Notes: generated from the letters alone by a model not told the origin. A stretch of 64,000 bases of DNA from Halomarina halobia (GCF_029338575.1 NZ_CP119992.1:1-64000); one strand, 5' to 3'; numbered from the stretch's first letter, positions 9,821-19,049 are shown. Program-made: numbers and translations.

Positions 9821-10760
9821 GCGTCGAGGCGGACGGGGCGACCGACGCGCGGGGCGGCGATCCGACCGACGCGGCGGACGCGGAGGAACTCGCCGTGCGG
9901 GTCGAACTCCTCGCCGCCGAGAACCGGCGGCTCCGCGAGGCCTACCGCGACGCGATGCGGACGCGGTACCGACAGACCGCGATCGCGTTCGGCGCGATCG
10001 GAGCGCTCGCCCTCCTCGGCGGGGCGTTCTTCCCCGGGTCGCGGACGGTCCTCTACGCGCTCGGCGGAACCGGCGTCTTCGCCGGCGTGCTCACCTACTT
10101 CCTCACGCCCGAGCGGTTCATCCCCGCGCGGATCGGCGAGGCGGTCTATCGGACGCTGGCCGACGACGTGGCGACGATCGTCGGCGAACTCGAACTCTCG
10201 AACGAGCGGGTGTACGTTCCCCGCTCCGGCGACGCCCGGTTGTTCGTCCCGCAGTTCGCGAGCTACGACGTCCCCGCCGACGAGGACCTCGACACCGCGT
10301 TCGTGCTCGCCGGGCGGGGGGAGGAGCGCGGCCTCGCGCTGACGCCCACGGGACTCCCGCTGGCGGAGTTCTTCGAGGACACGCTCGACCGCTCGCCCGG
10401 CGACGCGGCCTCGCTCGCGCCCCGGCTCGCCTCGGCGCTCGTCGATCAGTTCGAACTGGTCGAGCGCGCCGAGGCGGACGTCGACGCGCGCCGGGGTCGC
10501 GTCAGCGTCGGGGTCGCCGGCCCGGCGTACGACCCGGTCGACAGCTTCGACAACCCGATCGCCTCGCTCGTCGCCGTCGCCGTCGCGCGGACGCTCCAGC
10601 GGCCGATCTCCTCTCCGTCGTCGAACCGGACGACGAGCGGTACGACGCGCTCGTCGTCTGTTCGTGGGAGGCGGCGGAGGACGAGGCGGCGGGCGACGGT
10701 TCGCCGTCGAACGCGGAGGCGGGGACGAACGCGGACGCGGAGACGGACGGCGCGCGCTGA
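9817..10760 (+). CDS. Membrane protein of the MoxR/DUF58 cluster, one apparent frameshift near its end
   Basis: Starts with GTG 9817 overlapping the previous stop. It has a coiled segment (AVRVELLAAENRRLREAYRD, about 22-41), two membrane helices (about 50-70 and 73-90) and a cytoplasmic domain with RIGEAVYRTLADDVATIV and YDVPADEDLD. After ARTLQR the frame degenerates into Arg-rich nonsense. Adding one base in the GGCC near 10601-10605 continues it as DLLSVVEPDDERYDALVV, a normal acidic haloarchaeal tail ending at TGA 10760, about 314 residues in all. Convergent with the MoxR gene, whose stop lies 18 bases away. The family is not recognised by name; cluster membership is clear. Confidence 0.72.
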
Positions 10761-10778
10761 CCGTCGGGCGGCCGTCGC

Positions 10779-11789
10779 TCACTCCATCGGTTCGACGACC
10801 CGCTCCCCGGCGTCGAGCCCGTTGTGGCGGTCGAGCGAGACGCTCCCGGGGGGATCGACCCGTTCGAGGAGGTCGGCGACGACGTCGCTCTCCGTCGCCT
10901 CGCTCAGCTCGGCGTCGGTGTGGAGGATGAGCCGGTGGGCGATCACCTGGTGGGCGAGGCCCTTCACGTCGTCCGGGATGACGTACGACCGATCCCGGAG
11001 CAACGCGCGCGCCTTCGACGCGTTGAGCAGTGCGAGCGACGCGCGGGGGGAGGTCCCGTGCCGGACGTCGGGGTGGTCGCGGCTGGCGGCGATCAGGTCG
11101 AGGACGTACTCCTTGACGGGGGGCGCGACGTAGACGTCGTCGAGGCGTTCGCGGTACGACCGCAGCTCGTCGGGCGACGTGATCGCCTCCACGACCTCGG
11201 GGCCGAGCGTCGGCTGCTCGTCGAACTCGTCCAGGATCTGTCGCTCCTCGTCGCGCTCGGGGAGGTCCATGACGAGTCGTTGCTGGAAGCGGTCGCGCTG
11301 GGCCTCCGGGAGTTCGAACGTGCCGACCATCTCGATGGGGTTCTGCGTCGCCACCACGAGGAACGGATCCGGAAGCTCGAGCGTGTCCCCCTCGATCGTC
11401 ACGCTCCGCTCCTGCATCGCCTCGAGGAGCGCGCTCTGGGACTTCGGCGTCGCGCGGTTGATCTCGTCGGCGATGAGGACGTTCGCGAACACCGGTCCCC
11501 GGTGGAGTTCGAACTCCCCGGTCGCCTCCCGGTAGATGTGCGTTCCGGTGATGTCGGCCGGGAGGATGTCGGGGGTCATCTGGATGCGGTTGACGTCGAG
11601 GCCGCTCGCCCGGGCGAAGAGGTTCGCGACGGTCGTCTTCGCGACGCCGGGCACCCCCTCCAGCAGGACGTGACTGCGGGTGAGGAGTGCGATCGCCAGC
11701 CCCTCGACGACGTCAGTGTTCCCGACGAGGACCCTCCCGACTTCCGACTGGAGCTCCGAGTAGAACTCCGCGGGATCGCGCGTGTTCAT
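10779..11789 (-). CDS. MoxR-family AAA+ ATPase
   Basis: A 336-residue AAA ATPase. Walker A is GVPGVAKT (45-52), Walker B VLIADEINR (104-112), the sensor-1 region FLVVATQNP (about 143-151), and the arginine-containing SPRASLALLNASKARAL lies near 258-274. MoxR proteins act as chaperone-like ATPases that assemble or activate vWA-type partners; here the obvious partner is the DUF58 protein encoded convergently. It is the promoter-distal or separate unit of a minus-strand group with the DUF4350 gene upstream (71-base gap). Its own TATA box at 11823-11830 places transcription start about ten bases before the ATG. Confidence 0.93.
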   Translation of the reverse strand: MNTRDPAEFYSELQSEVGRVLVGNTDVVEGLAIALLTRSHVLLEGVPGVAKTTVANLFARASGLDVNRIQMTPDILPADITGTHIYREATGEFELHRGPVFANVLIADEINRATPKSQSALLEAMQERSVTIEGDTLELPDPFLVVATQNPIEMVGTFELPEAQRDRFQQRLVMDLPERDEERQILDEFDEQPTLGPEVVEAITSPDELRSYRERLDDVYVAPPVKEYVLDLIAASRDHPDVRHGTSPRASLALLNASKARALLRDRSYVIPDDVKGLAHQVIAHRLILHTDAELSEATESDVVADLLERVDPPGSVSLDRHNGLDAGERVVEPME

Positions 11790-11822
11790 CCCTTCGGGGT
11801 TAATTTCGAGAGGACTTAAACC

Positions 11823-11830
11823 TTATATAA
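11823..11830 (-). promoter_or_regulatory. TATA box of the MoxR gene
   Basis: TTATATAA stands in the otherwise GC-rich gap, about 37 bases above the MoxR start codon. In archaea transcription begins about 25-27 bases past the box centre, so the leader would be roughly ten bases. Confidence 0.65.
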
Positions 11831-11860
11831 ACTGAACGGAAACCTTCTCGAGTAGGAGAG

Positions 11861-12934
11861 TTATCCGTCGCGTCGTTCGACGACGGCGTCCGCGACCCGT
11901 TCGACGCGCCGTTCGTCCCACTCGGGGTGAGCGTCCGCGAGGTACGCGACAACCTCGCCGCGGTCGAGTCGTATCGAGGCGGGGTCCGGCCGCGAGCGCG
12001 CCAGCCCCAGTTCGGCCGCGAGGTCGGCGACGACGCCCCGTCCTCGCAGCGTCGGCCACCGCGCCCACGCGCCGACGAGGCCGACGAGCAGCGTTCCGAG
12101 GGCGACCTGGAGCGCCGCCGACTCGCGCAGCGCGAGGACCGCGACCGCGAGCGGCGGGAACCGCTCCGCGTGCGAGAAGTCGAGCGCGACGCGGTCATGC
12201 TCCGCGAGGAGCGCCGCGACGAAGGCCCGGTTTCCGGGGCGGTCGAGCATCGCGTTGATGAGCGCGCTCGCGTCGCTCACGACGATCACGCGCCCGTCGC
12301 CGATGCGCTCGCTCGTCGCGACGGGGTGACTCTCCATCGGCTCGCCCTCGTCCGGTCTCTCGTTCCCGTTCGCGTCGAGGTAGCCGTACCCGGAACTGGA
12401 GACGAGCACCGTCGCGCCGTTCGGCCGCAGCACGGTTCCGTAGTTGAGGGTGAGGTTCTCCGTCCCGACCGCGGATTCGTTCGAGACGTTCGTCGCGACG
12501 GGGAGCGCGGGCGAGCGGTAGTGGTGTTGCTCGTCGCGAAGCGTCCGGCCGTCGACCCGCGTGCTCGCGTTCAGCGAGGCGAGCAGGTCGTTCCCGTGCG
12601 GGCCGAAGTCCTCGGCGACCACGAGCGTCCCGCCGCGCTCGACGAACGTGCGGAGCCGCGCGCTCTCGTTCGTCTCGTAGGGCTCGTCGGGCGAGAGCAC
12701 GATCGCGACGGTCCCGTTGGCCCGGAGTCGGTCGTACTCGGTCGTCGAGCGGACGACCGTCGGCTGCGCGTCGGCCTCCTCCGAGAGCGTCCTCAGCTCG
12801 CTCGCGCCGTTCCACCCGAAGTTGTAGAGTCCGAACGACGCGCCCGAGGTACCCGCGGCGGTCCCCACGCCGAGCAGGACGACGAGGGCGAACGCGAGCA
12901 GCGCCGCGCGCGGCGGATCTATGTCGAGGTCCAC
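11861..12934 (-). CDS. DUF4350 domain membrane protein
   Basis: About 358 residues: an N-terminal membrane helix (about 8-28), a glutamine-amidotransferase-like DUF4350 region (about 40-250) holding TVVRSTTEYDRL, VAIVLSPDEPY and GTLVVAEDFG, a second helix near 285-305 (LQVALGTLLVGLVGAWARW), and a cytoplasmic helical tail ending VERVADAVVERRDG. The GTG at 12934 lies two bases after the stop of the preceding small membrane gene, which supports this start and co-transcription. DUF4350 proteins are regular members of MoxR/DUF58/DUF4129 clusters. No catalytic triad is evident, so it may be a binding rather than an enzymatic domain. Confidence 0.8.
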   Translation of the reverse strand: MDLDIDPPRAALLAFALVVLLGVGTAAGTSGASFGLYNFGWNGASELRTLSEEADAQPTVVRSTTEYDRLRANGTVAIVLSPDEPYETNESARLRTFVERGGTLVVAEDFGPHGNDLLASLNASTRVDGRTLRDEQHHYRSPALPVATNVSNESAVGTENLTLNYGTVLRPNGATVLVSSSGYGYLDANGNERPDEGEPMESHPVATSERIGDGRVIVVSDASALINAMLDRPGNRAFVAALLAEHDRVALDFSHAERFPPLAVAVLALRESAALQVALGTLLVGLVGAWARWPTLRGRGVVADLAAELGLARSRPDPASIRLDRGEVVAYLADAHPEWDERRVERVADAVVERRDG

Positions 12935-12936
12935 CG

Positions 12937-13212
12937 TCAGACCACCCCCTGCGGGAGGAGCGCGAGCACCCGCCGCACGACCAGGTACGCGAACGCGACG
13001 AGGCCGAGGACGACGAACCAGCGCAGGCGGCGTCGCCACGCCGTCGTCGCGTTCACCGGCGCGGTCACCTCGATGAGCACGAGAAAGCCGAGATACGAGA
13101 GGACGAACACCAGATCGAGCGCCAGCGCGCCGAGCGCCGCGAGGACTACGATGACGCAGAGCGTCCACGCGAGGTGCCCCGAGACGAATCTCATCCGTCG
13201 AGCCGTAGCCAT
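12937..13212 (-). CDS. Small three-helix membrane protein upstream of DUF4350
   Basis: A 91-residue protein with hydrophobic segments at about 15-33, 35-50 and 65-85 and a basic loop (RRRLRWF) between the last two. The start could be the ATG at 13212 or 13194 (MRFVSGHLAW); both keep the first helix. Its stop is two bases from the GTG of the DUF4350 gene, so it heads that operon. No named family is recognised. Its position suggests it belongs to the envelope cluster. Confidence 0.72.
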   Translation of the reverse strand: MATARRMRFVSGHLAWTLCVIVVLAALGALALDLVFVLSYLGFLVLIEVTAPVNATTAWRRRLRWFVVLGLVAFAYLVVRRVLALLPQGVV

Positions 13213-13309
13213 ACCTTTTCATCAGGCGCATCCAATACGAATCTATCGGGGGCGACCGGCGGGACGGCGAGTCGGACCGACTTTACGACTCCCGCGCGCA
13301 GGGCCGACC

Positions 13310-13864
13310 ATGTGGCCCTGGGGACACCTCGCGCTCGGATACCTCTGCTATCACGTCTACGCCCGTCGGTCGGGCGAGGCGGTGGACGCGAGCGCCGTCG
13401 CCGCGCTGGCGCTCGGGACGCAACTGCCCGACCTCGTCGACAAACCCCTCGCGTGGTCGCTCGGGGTCCTGCCCGGGGGCCGGTCGCTCGCCCATTCGCT
13501 CCTCTTCGGGGTCGGCCTCGCGCTGGCCGCCGTCGCCCTCGCCCGCCGGTTCGACCGCCGCGACCTCGCCGCGCCGCTGCTCGTCGGGTACGCCTCGCAC
13601 CTCCTGGGCGACAGCGTGGCACCGATCATCGAGGGGGCGTTCCACGAACTCGCGTTCCTCGCCTGGCCGCTGCTCGCCCTCCCCGAACCGTCCACCGAAC
13701 CGAGTTTCGGCGCGCACGTGGCCACGATCGGGCCGTCCCCGATGCTCGTCGTCGAGTTCGCGCTGGTGGGACTCGCCGCGGTCGCGTGGCTCCGCGACGG
13801 CAAACCCGGCTGGGGTGCCCTCCTCACCGTCCTTCGTCGTACCGCCTCGGCGTCGAGTCGATAG
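13310..13864 (+). CDS. Membrane-bound metal-dependent hydrolase (LexA-binding/YdjM type)
   Basis: A 184-residue multi-pass protein beginning MWPWGHLALGYLCYHVYA. The pattern of histidines and acids (H6 in GHLALGYL, PDLVDKPLAW, SLAHSLLFG, YASHLLGD) matches the family of inner-membrane metal-dependent hydrolases that includes YdjM. Four hydrophobic helices are visible. ATG 13310 follows an intergenic stretch after the divergent membrane gene. Its last 41 bases overlap, tail to tail, the end of the ABC ATPase gene on the other strand. Substrate unknown. Confidence 0.78.
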   Translation: MWPWGHLALGYLCYHVYARRSGEAVDASAVAALALGTQLPDLVDKPLAWSLGVLPGGRSLAHSLLFGVGLALAAVALARRFDRRDLAAPLLVGYASHLLGDSVAPIIEGAFHELAFLAWPLLALPEPSTEPSFGAHVATIGPSPMLVVEFALVGLAAVAWLRDGKPGWGALLTVLRRTASASSR

Positions 13865-14519
13865 CGGGGACGAGCCGACCCCCCTCGAGCACGAGCGCCC
13901 GGTCGAACCGACGCGTGAACTGGGGGTCGTGGCTGATGACGACGAGCGCGGTGTCCAGGCGCTCGTGCGTTCTGAACAGCAGTTCGATGACCGCCTCGGT
14001 CGTCTCGGGGTCGAGCTGGCCGGTCGGTTCGTCGGCGAGGACGACCGACGGCCGGTTGGCCAGCGCGCGGGCGAGCGCGACGCGCTGTCGCTCCCCGCCG
14101 CTGAGCGACGGCGGGTACTGCTCCGAGACGTCCTCGATGCCGAGGTCGGCGAACAGCTCGTCGAGCCAGGCGTCGTCGACGTTCCCGGCGTGCTCCTGGG
14201 GGACGCGCGCGTTCTCCCGGGCGGTGAGGTCGTCGAGTAGCTGGAAGTCCTGGAAGACGAACCCGATGACGTCGCGCCGCAGTCGGGCGCGCTCGGCCTC
14301 GCTCGCGGCCGAGACGTCCCGCCCGTCGACGACGACCGACCCCGAATCCGGCGTCGCGAGGAGTCCGAGGACGTTGAACAGGGTCGTCTTCCCCGACCCG
14401 CTCTTCCCCCGGACGAGCAGCGACGCGTCCCGGGGGACCGAGAGCGAGAGGCCGTCGAGCACCGCCGTCCCGCCGCGCCGGACGACGAGGTCGGCCGCGG
14501 TGATGATGGGTTCGCCCAC
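13824..14519 (-). CDS. ABC transporter ATP-binding protein (LolD/MacB type)
   Basis: A complete 231-residue ATPase: Walker A GKSGSGKTT (38-46), Q-loop Q90 (FVFQDFQLL), signature LSGGERQRVALARAL (139-153), Walker B VVLADEP (159-165) and the switch histidine in VISHD near 195. The sequence pattern GLLATPDSG and DEPTGQLD is that of the MacB/LolD branch, which drives FtsX-like permeases without substrate translocation through a channel. It is the last gene of a minus-strand operon with the membrane glycosyltransferase-like protein (17-base gap) and the large FtsX-type permease, its probable partner. Confidence 0.92.
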   Translation of the reverse strand: MGEPIITAADLVVRRGGTAVLDGLSLSVPRDASLLVRGKSGSGKTTLFNVLGLLATPDSGSVVVDGRDVSAASEAERARLRRDVIGFVFQDFQLLDDLTARENARVPQEHAGNVDDAWLDELFADLGIEDVSEQYPPSLSGGERQRVALARALANRPSVVLADEPTGQLDPETTEAVIELLFRTHERLDTALVVISHDPQFTRRFDRALVLEGGRLVPAIDSTPRRYDEGR

Positions 14520-14536
14520 GGGTACTCACTCCCCCG

Positions 14537-16153
14537 TCACGGTGCTAAAGGGTTCGGCTCGCAGCCCTCCCGACCGGCGACGGCGTGGAGCGGGTCGGGT
14601 CCGCTGACGGCGTACACCACGTCGCCCCGGGCGAGCCAGCGATCGTAGGCCGATTCGTCCATCGGCAACATCCGCGGGAACGCCTGCGCGCCGACGGTCG
14701 TCCACGAGCGCTGGGCGATCACCGTGCAGTTCGGCGGGGGGGCGTCACCGCGGAGCCACTCGGCGACCGCGCGGTCGGTCGCGGACGTTCCGGTGTACTT
14801 CAGCGCGACGTACACCACGTGGTTGTCGCCGGCCCAGCGGTGTGGGACGCGCTCCGCGGCGAACGTCGCGGCCTCGAACTCCGCCGGGTAGGTGATCGCC
14901 TGGTAGGGCTTCGTCCGGTGTTCGGTGTAGGGAAACGGGGCCGTGGCGAGGAGCGAGACGACGAACAGCGCCGCGACGGCGACGCCGACCGCACGCCGCC
15001 GGTTGGCCGTCGCCCGGGCGACCGTCACGCCTGCGAGGACGAGCGCCGCGAGGTGCATGAACGTCTGCGAGCGCGTGACCATCCCCTGGTAGTCGACGGT
15101 CATCCCGGCGGTGAGTCCGATGCCCAAGACGGCGAGCGGGGCGAGGAGGAGCGCGAGCGTCGGGTTCTCGGGCGTCCGGGCGGCCCGCGGGAGCCCGCGG
15201 GCCGCCAGCGCGACGACGACGACCAGCGGGGCCATGAACGCGAGCAGCAGCGGGGGCGTCGGGACCGACCCCGGGTAGACCGGCCGCAGCGCGTTGAGGA
15301 CGAACACGCCGACGCCGCCGACCGCGACGACCGACGGGGCGGCGCGCCGGAGCCGGTCGCTCCCCGTCGTCAGCCAGAGGGCGAGCGCGACGACGAGGAT
15401 CCCCCAGGCGAGCGAGAGTCCCGGGGAGTCCGTGAACCGGCCGATCTCGGCGAGCCCCGCGACCTCGTAGTAGCCGATCGCGTAGGCCCAGAACCCGACG
15501 AGGAGGGCGGCGGCGGCCCCCGAGAGCCGCGGCGTTCGCAGCACCGCGAGCGCGAGGAACGTCGCGAGCACCAGCCCGCCGATCACCGCGCTCAGGTTGT
15601 GGGTGAACGGGAGGAGCGCCGCGAGCGCGAGCGCGACGCCCCACCACGCGCGACGACCCGTCGAGAGGGCGCGAGCGAGCGCGAGCGCCAGCAGGGCGAC
15701 GAAGGCCAGCCCCTGCACCTCGGCGTTCACGGTCGTGGTCCGCCAGAGGTAGAGCCCCTCGACGGCGAGCCCGCAGCCGGCGGCGGCCGCCGCGACGCGC
15801 CGGTGCGGGCGGGGCACCCCGACCGATCGGGCGAGGTCGCGCGCGAGCGCGGCGGCGACCAGCGGCGGTACCGCGCCGAGGACCGCGACCTGGACCTGGA
15901 CGACGTAACGGGGCGGCACGCCGGTGACCGCCGAGAGCGCCGCAAGCAGCGACGTGAAGACGTACTCGTCCGGCGCGGGGACGAAGTCGCCGGTCGCGGC
16001 TAGGTGGCCGGCCGCGAGCGCGGCGCGGGCCTTCCCCGCGAACACGAACCCGTCGGGGTTGAACGGCAGCGGGCTGAACGCGAGCGGCACGAGTCGGACC
16101 CCGACGGCGAGGCAACACACCGCGACCAGCAGCAGCCCGTCCTCGCGGTTCAT
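14537..16153 (-). CDS. Multi-pass membrane protein resembling GT-C/PMT-type glycosyltransferases
   Basis: A 538-residue protein with about twelve hydrophobic helices up to residue 420 and a soluble C-terminal portion (about 425-538). The first loop has FNPDGFVFAGKARAAL and the acidic PAPDEYVF, the kind of acidic loop found in GT-C enzymes that use lipid-linked sugars. The external tail includes NHVVYVALKYTG and WTTVGAQAFP. The ATG overlaps the stop of the upstream permease gene (ATGA), so translation is coupled. An ABC permease operon with such a protein in the middle is unusual. The glycosyltransferase assignment is inference from topology; it could be a sensor or a lipid-handling protein. 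Confidence 0.6.
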   Translation of the reverse strand: MNREDGLLLVAVCCLAVGVRLVPLAFSPLPFNPDGFVFAGKARAALAAGHLAATGDFVPAPDEYVFTSLLAALSAVTGVPPRYVVQVQVAVLGAVPPLVAAALARDLARSVGVPRPHRRVAAAAAGCGLAVEGLYLWRTTTVNAEVQGLAFVALLALALARALSTGRRAWWGVALALAALLPFTHNLSAVIGGLVLATFLALAVLRTPRLSGAAAALLVGFWAYAIGYYEVAGLAEIGRFTDSPGLSLAWGILVVALALWLTTGSDRLRRAAPSVVAVGGVGVFVLNALRPVYPGSVPTPPLLLAFMAPLVVVVALAARGLPRAARTPENPTLALLLAPLAVLGIGLTAGMTVDYQGMVTRSQTFMHLAALVLAGVTVARATANRRRAVGVAVAALFVVSLLATAPFPYTEHRTKPYQAITYPAEFEAATFAAERVPHRWAGDNHVVYVALKYTGTSATDRAVAEWLRGDAPPPNCTVIAQRSWTTVGAQAFPRMLPMDESAYDRWLARGDVVYAVSGPDPLHAVAGREGCEPNPLAP

Positions 16154-19023
16154 CCGTCCCCCCCGAGCAGTTCGGCGGGCGTCGCGCGCGCGAACCGGCG
16201 GGCGACGACGGCGGCGCTCGCGACGGCCAGCGCGAGCGCGACCAGCGCCGTCCCGCCGAGGACGACCGGGTCGGTGACGACCGTGAACCCGACGCCGAAG
16301 ACGGTGAGCGCGCCGAGCGCGCCCACCAGCGCCACCAGCGACACGCCCGCGGCGACCGCGAACAGGCTCGCCGGGATCGCGAGCACGAGCGCGTCGCGAA
16401 GCACCAGCCGGAGGAGGCGACGCGGGGACATGCCGGTCGCCCGCCGGACGCCGACCGACCGCCGTCTGGCGTGGACCGCCCCGGCGAACGCCGCGGTCGT
16501 GCTCCCGATGGACATGAACGCGCCCTGCGCGACGATCGTCCCGAGGACGACCCAGAGGTTGCCGAAGCTCCGCTCGACGATGCTCCCGGCGTCGCTCCCG
16601 GCGCTGTACCCGCTACTCGCCAGGGCTCCCGCGAGCCGCCGGTCGCCGGTCACCTCGTACCGCTGCTCGGCGACGACGGCGTCGCCGACCCGCAGCGACA
16701 CCGCGTAGGTCCCCGGCGGCTGACGCGACAGCGGAGCCTCGAACGTCGTTCGCTCGCCCGGCGCGAGTCGGACCTCGCGCGCCCGCGTCCGCTCCGGACC
16801 CTCCACCCGGACGCTCCGGGTCACCGGCCGGTCCCACGGGTTGACGAGTCGGACCCGTGCCGTCGCCGACCCGAACGCCTCGGTCGATGGGGAGACCCGC
16901 AGCGTCGCGACCGGCTCCCGCGTCGCGTTCTCGGAGACGGTGACGCGGCGGCTGGCGGTCGCCCCGTCCACGTCGGCGGCGAGGCGGTACGTCCCCGGCG
17001 CGTCGGGGGCCGCGAGGGTCGCGCTCCCGTTTCCGTCGGTCGGCGCTCGGTCGCCGTCGAGGGCGACGGTGGCGTTCGAGGCCGGCTCTCCCGCCGCCGT
17101 CCGGACGCCGACGGTGAACGTCGCGCCGGGAGGAAGCCGCTCGGGGACCCCTTCGATGCGCGGCGACTCCTCGTCGACGACGGCGAGTCGGGTCCGCCGG
17201 TCGGCGGCGGTGAGGTTCCACGTCCCCGGCGGCGGCGAGGGGAGCGCGACGGTCACGGTCGTCCGCTCGCCAGGGTCGAGCGTCACGGTCCTCGATCGCT
17301 CGGCCGATCCGGCGGCGACCTCGACGGTCCGGGTCGCCGTGTCGTCGCCGACGTTCTGCAGCGAGACGTTGACCGGGACGGGCTCGCCCGCCCGGACCCG
17401 GTCGGGGGCCGTCACGTCGAGCGCGACGATCCCGCTCGCGTTCGCGAACGCGGCCGACGGGTCGGAACCCACGCGGATCAGGTTGACCGTCCCGCTCGGG
17501 AGGTCGCGCAGGTATCGCGCGGTGTCGAGCGGGACGAGCAACTGGTCGTCTCCCAGCCCCTCGCCGGAGTAGACGCCGGTCACCGTGACGGTCGTCAGGC
17601 CGGTCGCCGTGCTGCCGCCGAGGAGGATCGACTCGCCGACGCGCACGTCGAGCCGGTCGGCCAGCGACTCGCCGACGATCGCCTCCCCCGGTCCGTTCGG
17701 CGGCCGCCCCTCGACTAGCCGTCCGTCCGACACCGCGGCGTACGCGGTGTAGTTCACCCCCCTGCCGAACACCGGCTCCCCGTCCACCATCGTGAACAGG
17801 AGGATCTCGGGGCTCGCCTCGACGCCCTCGGATCGGAGCACCGTCGCGTGGCGCTGGTCGACGTGGCTCGCGACCGGGTGGATCGCGTCCGGCTCGGTGA
17901 TCGTCCCGCCCGTCGCGCCGATCGCGGTGAACGTCGCGCCGACCGTCCCGACGAGGACGACGAACGCGACGAAGACGGCGAGCGAGCCCGCGGTCGGGAG
18001 GAACGCCCGCGGGGAGAGGAGCCGGAGCGAGAGCGCGCCGCCAGAGCGCGCCGCCCCTCCCGACGCGCCGTCCGGGAGCACGGAGCCGCGCAGGGTGGAC
18101 CGCGCCGCCAGGTAGCCGGCGACCGCCCCGACGACCGCGACGCCGACGACCAGTCCGGCGACGAGCAGGCCGGCCGTCGGCCCGAGCGCGAGGTCGAGCG
18201 CGACCGGGTAGCCGAGGGTGAGCGTGAGGTTGACGAGCGCGTTGGGCACGACGACGCCGAGCGCGTACCCGATCGTCCCCCCGACGGCCGCGAGCAGGCC
18301 GGCGCGCGCGGCGAACAGGCGGGCGAGGCGACCGGGCGACGCGCCGGTCGCGTAGAGCGCGCGGAGGTCGTCGCGGCGGTCCCGGACCGACATCCGCGTG
18401 ATGCTGCTGATCAGGATGCCCACGACGACCGTCCCCCCCGCGGCGGCGACGGAGAGCGGGACGAGGAGCTGTCGGGCCCCGACGACGAAGAACGCGAGCG
18501 CCCCCCGGAGCGGGACGCCCGAGGTCGGAACGCCCCCGTCGGCGGTGCGCAGCGCGACGGTCCGGGTCACCCCCAGTCGCTCGACGGTCTCGACGTCGGT
18601 CACGTACCACTGCGGGGAGACGATCGACCGCCCGGCGCGCGGGCGAACGGTCAGCGTCGCCGCCCCGCGCTCGCCGACCAGGCGCTGCCGGGTCAGGTTC
18701 TCGGTCGGGCCGAGCGCGCCGTCCGCGGGCGGGTCGGGCAGCCCCTCGACGCTCGCGTTCGCGGGGACGCCGACGACCGTCACCCGCTCGCCCGAGTCGA
18801 GCCGCGCCGCCGCGAGCGGGAGGGCCGTCCCGTCCCCGGGCGAACCGTCGAACTCGGCGACGAGGCTCGACTCGTGCTGGTCGGCGAGCGCGACGGTCTG
18901 GGAACTCACGCCCGTCAACACTACCACCGTCGCCACGAGGAACGCCACCGTCACGGCGATGACGACGACGGCGAGCCGATCCCGCCGCGACCATCGGACG
19001 AGGAGTTCCCGGCGGTAGCTCAC
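16150..19023 (-). CDS. Large MacB/FtsX-like ABC permease with Ig-like CARDB insert
   Basis: GTG 19023 is chosen because it starts the classical cytoplasmic-plus-helix opening SYRRELLVRWSRRDRL; the codons above it look non-coding. The product has about 957 residues. FtsX-like membrane blocks lie at about 185-315 (with the loop VRDRRDDLRALYATGASPGR), a helix near 350 and a final block at 830-957 (VGVRRATGMSPRRLLRL). Between them is a long external region (about 375-815) holding at least two CARDB/Ig-type domains and many sequons. The ATPase two genes downstream is the expected motor. Probable role: moving or sensing envelope lipids or proteins. A palindrome lies just above the start. Confidence 0.82.
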   Translation of the reverse strand: MSYRRELLVRWSRRDRLAVVVIAVTVAFLVATVVVLTGVSSQTVALADQHESSLVAEFDGSPGDGTALPLAAARLDSGERVTVVGVPANASVEGLPDPPADGALGPTENLTRQRLVGERGAATLTVRPRAGRSIVSPQWYVTDVETVERLGVTRTVALRTADGGVPTSGVPLRGALAFFVVGARQLLVPLSVAAAGGTVVVGILISSITRMSVRDRRDDLRALYATGASPGRLARLFAARAGLLAAVGGTIGYALGVVVPNALVNLTLTLGYPVALDLALGPTAGLLVAGLVVGVAVVGAVAGYLAARSTLRGSVLPDGASGGAARSGGALSLRLLSPRAFLPTAGSLAVFVAFVVLVGTVGATFTAIGATGGTITEPDAIHPVASHVDQRHATVLRSEGVEASPEILLFTMVDGEPVFGRGVNYTAYAAVSDGRLVEGRPPNGPGEAIVGESLADRLDVRVGESILLGGSTATGLTTVTVTGVYSGEGLGDDQLLVPLDTARYLRDLPSGTVNLIRVGSDPSAAFANASGIVALDVTAPDRVRAGEPVPVNVSLQNVGDDTATRTVEVAAGSAERSRTVTLDPGERTTVTVALPSPPPGTWNLTAADRRTRLAVVDEESPRIEGVPERLPPGATFTVGVRTAAGEPASNATVALDGDRAPTDGNGSATLAAPDAPGTYRLAADVDGATASRRVTVSENATREPVATLRVSPSTEAFGSATARVRLVNPWDRPVTRSVRVEGPERTRAREVRLAPGERTTFEAPLSRQPPGTYAVSLRVGDAVVAEQRYEVTGDRRLAGALASSGYSAGSDAGSIVERSFGNLWVVLGTIVAQGAFMSIGSTTAAFAGAVHARRRSVGVRRATGMSPRRLLRLVLRDALVLAIPASLFAVAAGVSLVALVGALGALTVFGVGFTVVTDPVVLGGTALVALALAVASAAVVARRFARATPAELLGGDG

Positions 19024-19035
19024 GTGCCTCTTCCT

Positions 19036-19049
19036 CGCATTTGAATGCG
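19036..19049. promoter_or_regulatory. Perfect 14-base palindrome 13 bases above the permease start
   Basis: CGCATT-TG-AATGCG, arms of six bases, lies between the permease GTG (19023) and a TATA-like TTTATG element near 19064-19070. A repressor bound here would cover the transcription start, so it is a candidate operator. No regulator is identified. Confidence 0.4.
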
